The position numbers and the translations under genes were made by a program. Below the pieces are notes generated by a model. The model was not told where the DNA came from and did not search any database. It worked only from the letters and a program-made list of their open reading frames with translations. A stretch of DNA of 9,952 nucleotides from Methanomassiliicoccus sp. UBA345. Lineage in GTDB: Archaea; Thermoplasmatota; Thermoplasmata; Methanomassiliicoccales; Methanomassiliicoccaceae. The stretch covers positions 30,322 through 40,273 of the forward strand of contig DATD01000007.1 of the NCBI GenBank assembly GCA_002504525.1. The letters are read 5' to 3'. Positions within the stretch are counted from its first letter, which is position 1, and every line of letters begins with the position of its first letter. Positions 1 to 5,460 of the stretch are shown here, piece after piece.

Positions 1-996
1 ATATCGCTGTTCATCGCGGCCGGAGTGGCGCAAGCCATATTCACCGGCACGGCGAACTGGGTCCCCGCCGTACCTAGCGAGGCGGTCAGTCTGAACAACC
101 CGCCCTCGGGGACCATCCCCAAGACCATCTATTTCCTTACCAACATGTCGGCGGGCGACCTCGCGGGAGGCGGCTATGAGTCCATACTCATATCGCCGCC
201 CAATCCAATGGTCGCTCTGATCGGCACCATAGTCATATTCATGTTCGTCGCCTACATCGAGTCGGCGAGGATCGAGCTGCCTCTGGCCCACGGCGGCGCC
301 AGAGGGGCCCGCGGAAGATATCCGATCAAGCTGCTGTACGCGTCCAACATCCCGGTCATCCTGATGGCCGCGTTGCTGGCGAACGTCAGCATGTTCACGC
401 TCCTGCTGTGGAACCCGGACAGCATCCTGTCGCAGATCCCGCTCATCGGGCACAATAGCGCGCTTGGCTACTTCGAGCCGGGGCAGACCAATCCGGCCGG
501 AGGGCTGGCGTGGTACCTGTCGGCGCCCCGGGGGCTGCATGATTGGCTGCTGCCGATGCTCAATCCCGCGGCATACTCGGCGCAGGTGTACGGCCACAGC
601 TCGCTTCAGATAATGATACGAGTGATCACGTACTTCGGCGTCATGGTCATCGGTTCGATCATGTTCGCCAAGTTCTGGATCATGACCACCAACATGGGCC
701 CGGAGGCTGTGGCCAGGAAGATCGAGAGCTCCGGCCTCCAGATACCCGGGTTCAGGCGCGACCCCCGCGTCCTGAAGCGCGTGCTGGAGAGGTACATCCC
801 GGTCGTGACGGTGATATCCGGTGCGCTGGTCGGCGCACTGGCCGCCGGCGCGGACCTCATCGGAACGGTCGGCAACGCATCCGGTACCGGCGTGCTGTTG
901 GCGGTGGGCATCCTGATCCAGTTCTACGAAGCGCTGGGCCGCGAGCAGATGATGGAGATGCACCCCATGCTCAGGGGCTTCTTCGGAGGTGAGTGA
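1..996 (+). CDS. secY: Protein translocase subunit SecY (Sec61 alpha), 5'-truncated by window edge
   Basis: Central pore subunit of the SecYE-beta translocon in the cytoplasmic membrane, which exports and inserts nascent proteins. The frame is open from base 1, so 331 residues of the C-terminal part are present and roughly the first third lies outside the window. Visible are several hydrophobic segments, starting with one near TM5 (FIAAGVAQAIFTGT). There is a cytoplasmic loop with the archaeal signature RIELPLAHGGARGARG followed by YPIKLLYASNIPVIL, a long external loop (about residues 135-195), and the C-terminal part with GLQIPGFRRDPRVLKRVLERY and a final membrane pair ending near FYEALGREQM. 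The TGA stop overlaps a GTG of the next gene, and a GGAGGTGA Shine-Dalgarno (985-992) sits inside the last codons, so translation is coupled. Identification is secure; only the N-terminus is missing. Confidence 0.97.
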   Translation: MSLFIAAGVAQAIFTGTANWVPAVPSEAVSLNNPPSGTIPKTIYFLTNMSAGDLAGGGYESILISPPNPMVALIGTIVIFMFVAYIESARIELPLAHGGARGARGRYPIKLLYASNIPVILMAALLANVSMFTLLLWNPDSILSQIPLIGHNSALGYFEPGQTNPAGGLAWYLSAPRGLHDWLLPMLNPAAYSAQVYGHSSLQIMIRVITYFGVMVIGSIMFAKFWIMTTNMGPEAVARKIESSGLQIPGFRRDPRVLKRVLERYIPVVTVISGALVGALAAGADLIGTVGNASGTGVLLAVGILIQFYEALGREQMMEMHPMLRGFFGGE

Positions 997-998
997 AA

Positions 999-1673
999 GT
1001 GACGACCGCATCCCCGCCGGTGCCTCCGGCACCCTCGGCCAAGAAGCAGTCGAGCACCTTCATCACCATATTCATCTTCCTGTTCGCGATGTTCGTCCTG
1101 TTCGATCAGGACCTGCGGCGCGGACTGGGCAACCTGGTCGGATATGTGCTGGAACCGCTCATCGGGTTCAGCGGTTCCTCTCCGGTGCTGACGCTCATCC
1201 TGGCGGGCATCGTGATGACGGGACTGACCACCCTGCTGAGGCACTTCTTCACCGACTACGTCGGCCAGGCCGAGAGCCAGGCCGTGGTGAGCGCGTTCAA
1301 CAAGGAGCTGCGCCAGGCCCGGCTGGACAACAACATGTACAAGATGAAGAAGCTGTCCGAGCAGCAGAACAAGATCCTGCAGAAGAGCATGGACATGTCC
1401 ACCACCCAGATGAAGCTCATGCCGGTCACCATGCTGATCATCATCCCGGTGTTCGCATGGGTCTCGGTGTTCATCGCCGGCCTTCCGGCCGGAGCGGCCA
1501 TCGTGAACGTGCCATGGGCTTCCGGTGTCGACCTCAACGCGTCCACCATCATGCCGCACTGGATCCTGCTGTACTCGCTGATCAGCATCCCCTTTGCCCA
1601 GGTGCTTAATCGTGCCCTCCGGTACTTCAGCTTCAAGAAGAAGCTCCGGGGTATCGAGGCGGCCGGGGCATGA
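999..1673 (+). CDS. DUF106 / EMC3-TMCO1-like membrane insertase (Oxa1/YidC superfamily)
   Basis: Small archaeal membrane protein of the DUF106 (TMCO1/EMC3) family, related to Oxa1/YidC insertases, expected to help insert membrane proteins beside SecYEG. From the GTG at 999 it is 224 residues. It has a Pro/Ala/Ser-rich N-terminus, TM1 about 20-36, TM2 about 62-81, a charged helical or coiled-coil hairpin about 86-135 (NKELRQARLDNNMYKMKKL), TM3 about 142-161 and TM4 about 185-206, then a basic C-terminal tail. The layout TM, TM, coiled coil, TM, TM is that of the family. Start choice: the GGAGGTGA at 985-992 leaves six bases before GTG 999 but none before the in-frame GTG 993, so 999 is preferred; 993 would add two residues. 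It overlaps cmk through ATGA. The position directly after secY supports a translocon role. Confidence 0.9.
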   Translation: MTTASPPVPPAPSAKKQSSTFITIFIFLFAMFVLFDQDLRRGLGNLVGYVLEPLIGFSGSSPVLTLILAGIVMTGLTTLLRHFFTDYVGQAESQAVVSAFNKELRQARLDNNMYKMKKLSEQQNKILQKSMDMSTTQMKLMPVTMLIIIPVFAWVSVFIAGLPAGAAIVNVPWASGVDLNASTIMPHWILLYSLISIPFAQVLNRALRYFSFKKKLRGIEAAGA

Positions 1674-2212
1674 GGATCACCATCTCAGGCCCGCCTGGCT
1701 CCGGCAAGACCACCGTCTGCCGGATGCTGGGTGATCGCCTGGGCATCGATGTGGTGATATCTGGCCACATCTTCAGGCAGATGGCGAAGGAGCATGGAAT
1801 GTCCCTCCAGGAGTTCGGCAGGATGTGCGAGGCCGACCCCCAGGCCGACATCGCGCTCGACGAACGCATGGTCGAGATCGCGCGCCAGAACGACCACGTA
1901 TGCCTGGAAGGCCGGCTGACCGCTTACATGCTCACCCGCCACGGCATCGATGCGTTCCGCGTGCTCCTGACCGCCGACATCGGCGAACGGGCGAGGCGCG
2001 TCGCCGAACGCGAGGGTGGCGACGCCAACCAGCGGAAGGCGGAGATAGAGGAGCGGGAGGCCTGCGAGGCCAAGCGCTACCAGGCGTATTATGATATAGA
2101 CATCAGGGACAGAAGCGTGTACGACCTGGTGATCGATACCACTCACATCCCAGCGGAAGAGGTCGCCGGGGCAATCATACGGGAGGCAGGCAATGGCCGA
2201 GATGCTCGTTAG
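1670..2212 (+). CDS. cmk: Cytidylate kinase, archaeal type
   Basis: Phosphorylates CMP/dCMP with ATP in pyrimidine nucleotide supply; cytoplasmic. The protein has 180 residues, the compact length of archaeal Cmk, which lacks the large NMP-binding insert of the bacterial enzyme. It opens with MRITISGPPGSGKTT, giving a P-loop at residues 7-15. It continues with the NMP-binding region (VISGHIFRQMAKEHGMSLQEF, 29-49), a Walker B-like strand ending VCLEGRLTAYML (77-88), and the Arg-rich lid segment (RARRVAEREGGDANQR, 107-122). ATG 1670 overlaps the DUF106 stop (ATGA), with a weak GAGG (1656-1659) upstream. The 3' end overlaps cbf5 by 20 bases. The stop is TAG, notable if the host were a pyrrolysine-using lineage. 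In many archaea this gene follows DUF106 in the same operon, which supports the call. Confidence 0.93.
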   Translation: MRITISGPPGSGKTTVCRMLGDRLGIDVVISGHIFRQMAKEHGMSLQEFGRMCEADPQADIALDERMVEIARQNDHVCLEGRLTAYMLTRHGIDAFRVLLTADIGERARRVAEREGGDANQRKAEIEEREACEAKRYQAYYDIDIRDRSVYDLVIDTTHIPAEEVAGAIIREAGNGRDAR

Positions 2213-3149
2213 GGACAAGAGCCCGCTGTCGCTACAGGCCGGGAAGCGGCCGGCCGAGCGCACCATGGAGGAACTGCTCGAGGCGGGCGTCATCAACATG
2301 GACAAGCCCATGGGCCCCACATCGCATCAGGCCACCGCGTGGGTCCGGGAGATCCTGCATGTCGAGAAGATCGGACATGGAGGAACGCTCGATCCCAAGG
2401 TGTCCGGCGTTCTTCCGGTGGCAACCGGCCGCGCCGTGCGGTCGCTGAACCTCGTTCTCAAGTCCAACAAGGAGTACGTATGCATGATGCGGCTCCACCG
2501 GGACAAGAGCGAGGAGACCATCCGTAAGGTCATGGCCACCTTCGTCGGCCGGATATATCAGACGCCTCCGGTCCGCTCGGCGGTCAAGAGACAGCTGCGC
2601 ACCAGGACGATACACGAGCTGGAGGTCCTGGAGATAAGCGGTCGGGACGTCCTGTTCCGCGTCGACTGCGACGCGGGCACCTACATCCGGACGCTATGCG
2701 TGGACATCGGCGATGCCCTGGCGGTCGGCGCTAGCATGGAGGACCTTCGCAGAACGCGCTCCGGCGATATGACGGAGGCGAACGCGTTCACTCTCCAGGA
2801 CATAAAGGACGCTTACGTCGAGTGGAAGGAGGACGGCAACGAGGAATGGATGAGGCGCATCGTCCAGCCGTTCGAGGTTCTGTTCGAGCCGCTGCCCAAG
2901 GTGATCGTGAAGGACAGCGCGGTCGACGCGGTGTGTCACGGCGCCGACCTCGCCGCCGTTGGCGTCTACAAGATCGACGCTTCGGTGGAGAAGGAGACGC
3001 TGGTGGCGTTCATGACCGCCAAGGGGGAGGCGATCGGCGTCGGAAGGGCCAAGATGACCGCCACCGAGATGGTCTCGGCCAAAGAAGGAGTCGCGGTATC
3101 GACGGACAGAGTGTTCATGCCCGCCGGGACCTATCCCAAGATGTGGTAG
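2193..3149 (+). CDS. cbf5: tRNA/rRNA pseudouridine synthase Cbf5 (TruB family, H/ACA RNP)
   Basis: Catalytic subunit of the H/ACA ribonucleoprotein, which isomerises uridine to pseudouridine in rRNA with guide RNAs (with Nop10, Gar1, L7Ae) and can act on tRNA U55. It has 318 residues, close to archaeal Cbf5. An N-terminal extension leads to INMDKPMGPTSHQ (34-46), then HGGTLDPKVSGVLP (62-75) with catalytic Asp67, KEYVCMMRLH (93-102), TPPVRSAVKR (124-133), GTYIRTLCVDIG (162-173) and the MEDLRRTRSG motif (182-191). A C-terminal PUA domain covers about 235-318. The usual GAHM is GASM here (His to Ser at 181). GGGAGG at 2181-2186 places the start six bases upstream of ATG 2193, inside cmk. The stop is TAG, one base from the stop of the convergent gene. 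Confidence 0.96.
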   Translation: MAEMLVRDKSPLSLQAGKRPAERTMEELLEAGVINMDKPMGPTSHQATAWVREILHVEKIGHGGTLDPKVSGVLPVATGRAVRSLNLVLKSNKEYVCMMRLHRDKSEETIRKVMATFVGRIYQTPPVRSAVKRQLRTRTIHELEVLEISGRDVLFRVDCDAGTYIRTLCVDIGDALAVGASMEDLRRTRSGDMTEANAFTLQDIKDAYVEWKEDGNEEWMRRIVQPFEVLFEPLPKVIVKDSAVDAVCHGADLAAVGVYKIDASVEKETLVAFMTAKGEAIGVGRAKMTATEMVSAKEGVAVSTDRVFMPAGTYPKMW

Positions 3150-3150
3150 G

Positions 3151-3867
3151 TCACCTCTTCAGCGACGGGTCCCCGTCGTTGTAGTTGATGCTTATGTGAG
3201 AGCCGTCGCAGAACGGCTTCCTCTCGGAGGCGCCGCAGCGGCACAGCGTCACACGGTTCCGGACCTCGTACGTTTCGCTGTCGGCCGCGACGATCGGGAT
3301 GCCGCCCCTGACCCACAGCGGACCGCTCACGCCTTTATGGGGATGCTGGACCACCGCGATCTCCTTCTCCGCCGGGATCTCGATGATCTCATCGTTCTTC
3401 TTGTTGCGCAGCACCAGGCGGCCTGCCGGGCATTCGTTGACAACACCGATGGCCGCGATCCTTTTTTCCTCCTCGTCCGAATGCTTGACCAGCGTCCACG
3501 CCCCGGTGAGCTGTTGGCAGTGTCCCGCCCGAGCACACAGGTCTTTGCGGTCGTAGAGCGTCAGGGTCGGTCCTTCCAGCACCGCGCAGCGCTCGCTTAG
3601 CGGAGCGCGATCGGCCTTCTCGGTGCCGTCGAAGCCGATCGAGGTGTGAGTATTGTCGCAGTAGGGCGGTGTTGACGTGCGTCCGCAACGACACAGGGTG
3701 TACGCCTTTCTATCCGGATACCTCCCTCCTTTCTCCCAACCGGTGGAGATCCCTCCCTCCGAGATTATGTTCTCCTTGACCAGAGGGACGCTTCCCGAGA
3801 CGACGTAGGGGCCGTCCTTCATCACGACGATCTTTTCCTTTCCGGGGCTTGACGATGACTCGGACAT
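3151..3867 (-). CDS. CDGSH iron-sulfur protein with two CDGSH motifs flanking a Fer4_19-like segment
   Basis: Predicted cytoplasmic iron-sulfur protein, probably electron transfer or cluster handling; exact role unknown. From ATG 3867 it is 238 residues. The first CDGSH-like site (about 55-76) has ligands C59, C61, C70 and H74 (LCRCGRTSTPPYCDNTH), so the literal CDGSH is CDNTH, but the three-Cys/one-His pattern that binds a 2Fe-2S cluster is intact. The second (about 205-226) has C209, C211, C220 and H224 in canonical CDGSH. Between them C111, C117 and C146 (CARAGHC, ECPAGRL) resemble the divergent 4Fe-4S Fer4_19/DUF1271 domain. The frame is open up to an ATG at 4041, but those 58 extra residues do not look conserved. 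ATG 3867 has no Shine-Dalgarno and a TATA-like box about 32 bases upstream, fitting a near-leaderless mRNA. Confidence 0.85.
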   Translation of the reverse strand: MSESSSSPGKEKIVVMKDGPYVVSGSVPLVKENIISEGGISTGWEKGGRYPDRKAYTLCRCGRTSTPPYCDNTHTSIGFDGTEKADRAPLSERCAVLEGPTLTLYDRKDLCARAGHCQQLTGAWTLVKHSDEEEKRIAAIGVVNECPAGRLVLRNKKNDEIIEIPAEKEIAVVQHPHKGVSGPLWVRGGIPIVAADSETYEVRNRVTLCRCGASERKPFCDGSHISINYNDGDPSLKR

Positions 3868-4237
3868 GGTCAACGTACAAGAAACGATGCCACGATAGTT
3901 AAAGACGCCCCCAGGGATGCTTTTTCCATCAACTTTACTGAAGAACGATCCAAAATGGCGATACGCTTTCGCCCGGTATATGGGGATCCACAATGTAGCC
4001 GCTCGCGCTACAAGTCGCGCAAAGGAAACAACGCGTTCCACTCCACGTCAAAGGCACTGTTCAGGTTCACTGCTGATTTCGTAGAAATCCATGCTTGACG
4101 ATGGAAAGTGTGCGGTCCGACGAACTGTCATTACCCAAGCCCATATGGATGAACAGGTGTCCGACGGCAATATCGTGGAATCCGGCGAGAAGAGGCTCGT
4201 TAGAACCGAGCGGTCCCTGCGAAAAGGTGAATAATGC
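3868..4237. other. Long intergenic stretch of lower GC, no confident gene
   Basis: This stretch separates the divergent CDGSH gene (minus) and the S51-like gene (plus) and is visibly less GC-rich than the flanking genes. Apart from the TATA-like box at 3896-3903, I see no tRNA-like fold, repeat array or recognisable protein. Short frames exist on both strands. On plus there is 3955-4098 (47 residues) and an overlapping 4091-4234 (47 residues), the latter in frame with the S51-like gene but closed by TAA. On minus the CDGSH frame extends up to 4041. None has a ribosome-binding site or a recognisable motif. It may simply be a long double promoter region or the remains of a lost gene. Confidence 0.5.
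3896..3903 (-). promoter_or_regulatory. Candidate TATA box of the CDGSH protein gene
   Basis: On the minus strand this reads TTTAACTA, centred about 32 bases before ATG 3867. With the usual archaeal spacing of about 26 bases to transcription start, the mRNA would begin near 3873, giving a leader of only a few bases. This agrees with the absence of a Shine-Dalgarno. No clear BRE is visible, so this is suggestive only. Confidence 0.4.
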
Positions 4238-4900
4238 ATGTTCCATGGACTAACCATGGCCATCCTCTATTTCCTCGGGGGTCACGACCCTTTCCTGGAG
4301 GGAGGGATCAAGATCACGATGAGGGCTCTGCGCGAGGCGGGGAGCGATCCCCGGGTAATGCTCCTCCTGTGGGGGCTGAAGCGCGAGGATGCGGAACGGA
4401 AGGCCGCAGAGCTTAGAGGCGCCTTTCGCGACCTCGGAGGGACGGCGGAGGCCACCTGGCCGGACGAGGGGGTCGAAGCGTTCGCCCGAAAGCTCCGCGA
4501 CTCCGACATGGTCTTCATCGCCGACGGCGATCCGAGAACGATGCAGAGGGCGCTTCGACTCTCCGGCATGAAGAAGCTACTGCAGGATTACCAGGGCGTG
4601 ATCGTCGGGGACGCGGCCGGCGCCATGATGATGTCCCTGATGGCCCTGCTCCCGCCCGACCGGTACAGCAGCACCTACAACATGATCCTCGGCCTCAACC
4701 TGGTCGACTTCTGCGTAGTGCCGCATTACCAACGCGCCGCGGACCAGTATGTCGTCGAAGCGTCTGCCGGCAGGATCGTGTTCGGCATCCCCGAGGGGAG
4801 CGCAGTCATGTACGGCGCTGGCATCCTCAGTCACAGCGGTACGGTACACATGTTCAAGCATGGCAAACGTACGATCCTGACCGACCAGCTGTTCGTATGA
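4238..4900 (+). CDS. Peptidase S51 / class I glutamine amidotransferase-like protein, nucleophile Ser replaced by Ala
   Basis: Relative of dipeptidase E and cyanophycinase (S51, flavodoxin-like fold) by overall layout, 220 residues. Residues 8-18 (AILYFLGGHDP) form the first strand and Gly-rich turn. VFIADGDPRTMQRAL (92-106) sits where the family has a GGN-type oxyanion segment. VIVGDAAGAM (121-130) occupies the nucleophile elbow, normally G-x-S-A-G. VPHY (161-164) carries the expected His163, and GIPEGSAV (183-190) the conserved acidic turn. The elbow Ser is Ala126 (GCG at 4613-4615), so serine peptidase chemistry is not expected; a binding or regulatory role is possible. AAGGTGA at 4224-4230 lies seven bases before ATG 4238, supporting that start. 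ATG 4256 (six residues shorter) is the alternative. It stands alone between divergent and convergent neighbours, so context gives no function. Confidence 0.7.
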   Translation: MFHGLTMAILYFLGGHDPFLEGGIKITMRALREAGSDPRVMLLLWGLKREDAERKAAELRGAFRDLGGTAEATWPDEGVEAFARKLRDSDMVFIADGDPRTMQRALRLSGMKKLLQDYQGVIVGDAAGAMMMSLMALLPPDRYSSTYNMILGLNLVDFCVVPHYQRAADQYVVEASAGRIVFGIPEGSAVMYGAGILSHSGTVHMFKHGKRTILTDQLFV

Positions 4901-4910
4901 GCGCTCATGA

Positions 4911-5060
4911 TCATCGCCCGGGACACCCCGTCGGCTCCGTTCGATAATCATCCGGCGTGCAGAGCCGCGTCCCGTTGACGGTAGAGCACCGGTCCTTTTC
5001 GCACCGCTCCACATGTATGACTTCCGTGCCCGGGAGAGCGGCCTTGACCTTCCGGCCCAT
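4911..5060 (-). CDS. Candidate Cys-rich mini-protein (49 residues), unrecognised
   Basis: An uncalled frame in the space between the S51-like gene and the DUF5611-like gene. ATG 5060 to TGA 4911-4913 gives 49 residues: a basic start (MGRKVKAALPG), then VERCEKDRCSTVNGTRLC and a tail ending TGCPGR. Four cysteines (C-x4-C, then two singles) could form a metal site or disulfides. About three quarters of its third codon positions are G or C, similar to real genes here, which argues for coding. Against it, no Shine-Dalgarno precedes ATG 5060, no homologous family is recognised, and a T7 tract that may end the upstream transcript lies about 18 bases before it. An in-frame TTG at 5072 is another possible start. 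It could be the third gene of the raSEA transcript or have its own promoter. Confidence 0.33.
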   Translation of the reverse strand: MGRKVKAALPGTEVIHVERCEKDRCSTVNGTRLCTPDDYRTEPTGCPGR

Positions 5061-5074
5061 GATGCCGGGCAATG

Positions 5075-5118
5075 CTGAAAAAAAGGTCAGTTATGGGGTT
5101 TGGCGCCCCCGCAGGGGC
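5075..5118 (-). terminator. Candidate terminator after the raSEA/DUF5611-like unit
   Basis: Just past the minus-strand stop at 5128 there is a GC hairpin: arms GCCCC at 5105-5109 and GGGGC at 5114-5118 with a four-base loop. Twenty bases further along the minus strand is an uninterrupted T7 (A7 on plus, 5078-5084). U-tracts are the main intrinsic termination signal in archaea, so the T7 is the stronger part of the call; the hairpin may be incidental. Confidence 0.42.
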
Positions 5119-5127
5119 CGGCAGTGG

Positions 5128-5448
5128 TCAGAGCTTGCCTTCCTTGGCCTTCTTCTGCATCCGCTTGGATCGCTCCTTGGCGCTGAACCCGGTGGCGGCC
5201 TGCATGAACGCGTTGTACCTCTTGTTGGATTCCAGCATGGCCTCGGTGGAAGCGCCCTTGTCCGATTGGGTGGCAATGTCCAGAACGGTCTTGCTCATGA
5301 GCTTGGCTTCCAAGCGGGTGGTGGCCCCGAACGAGGTGACCAGCTTGTCCCCATCTTCCGTCACCGGGCCGAGATTCTCCTCCATGAGCTTCCTCAGGCC
5401 GTCCCCTTCCAGCGATGCTCCGTGTCCTCTCTTGATGTCGAATTCCAT
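5128..5448 (-). CDS. Small conserved archaeal protein, DUF5611-like
   Basis: A 106-residue soluble protein with no signal peptide or membrane segment. It starts MEFDIKRGHG, has a mixed alpha/beta middle (KLVTSFGATTRLEAKLMSK), and ends in a strongly basic helix (ATGFSAKERSKRMQKKAKEG). The start, middle and KER-K-K tail remind me of the short archaeal proteins grouped as DUF5611. That match is from memory and tentative, and the function is unknown. The basic tail could bind nucleic acid, which is inference. Start choice: AGGGTGA (5454-5460, minus) follows the raSEA stop directly and sits five bases from ATG 5448. The GTG at 5457 is part of that ribosome-binding site and is unlikely to be the start. 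The 12-base gap to raSEA indicates co-transcription. Confidence 0.72.
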   Translation of the reverse strand: MEFDIKRGHGASLEGDGLRKLMEENLGPVTEDGDKLVTSFGATTRLEAKLMSKTVLDIATQSDKGASTEAMLESNKRYNAFMQAATGFSAKERSKRMQKKAKEGKL

Positions 5449-5460
5449 GATATTCACCCT

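Noticed and set aside
924..1559. Long minus-strand open frame (211 codons) across secY/DUF106
   Set aside because: Antisense shadow of two confident genes, very His/Arg-rich low-quality composition, no motif.
2719..2744. GASM in place of the usual GAHM in Cbf5 as a sign of inactivity
   Set aside because: Catalytic Asp67 and all other core motifs are intact; a single variation beside the LRR-TRSG motif does not support loss of function.
3868..4041. 58-residue N-terminal extension of the CDGSH protein
   Set aside because: Lies upstream of the likely promoter, lower GC and not domain-like; ATG 3867 begins a typical protein.
3955..4098. Plus-strand 47-codon frame in the intergenic stretch
   Set aside because: Arg/Ser-rich random-looking product, no ribosome-binding site, overlaps another equally weak frame.
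4048..4263. Minus-strand 71-codon frame in the intergenic stretch
   Set aside because: Begins inside the S51-like gene, has no ribosome-binding site or motif and overlaps its promoter zone.
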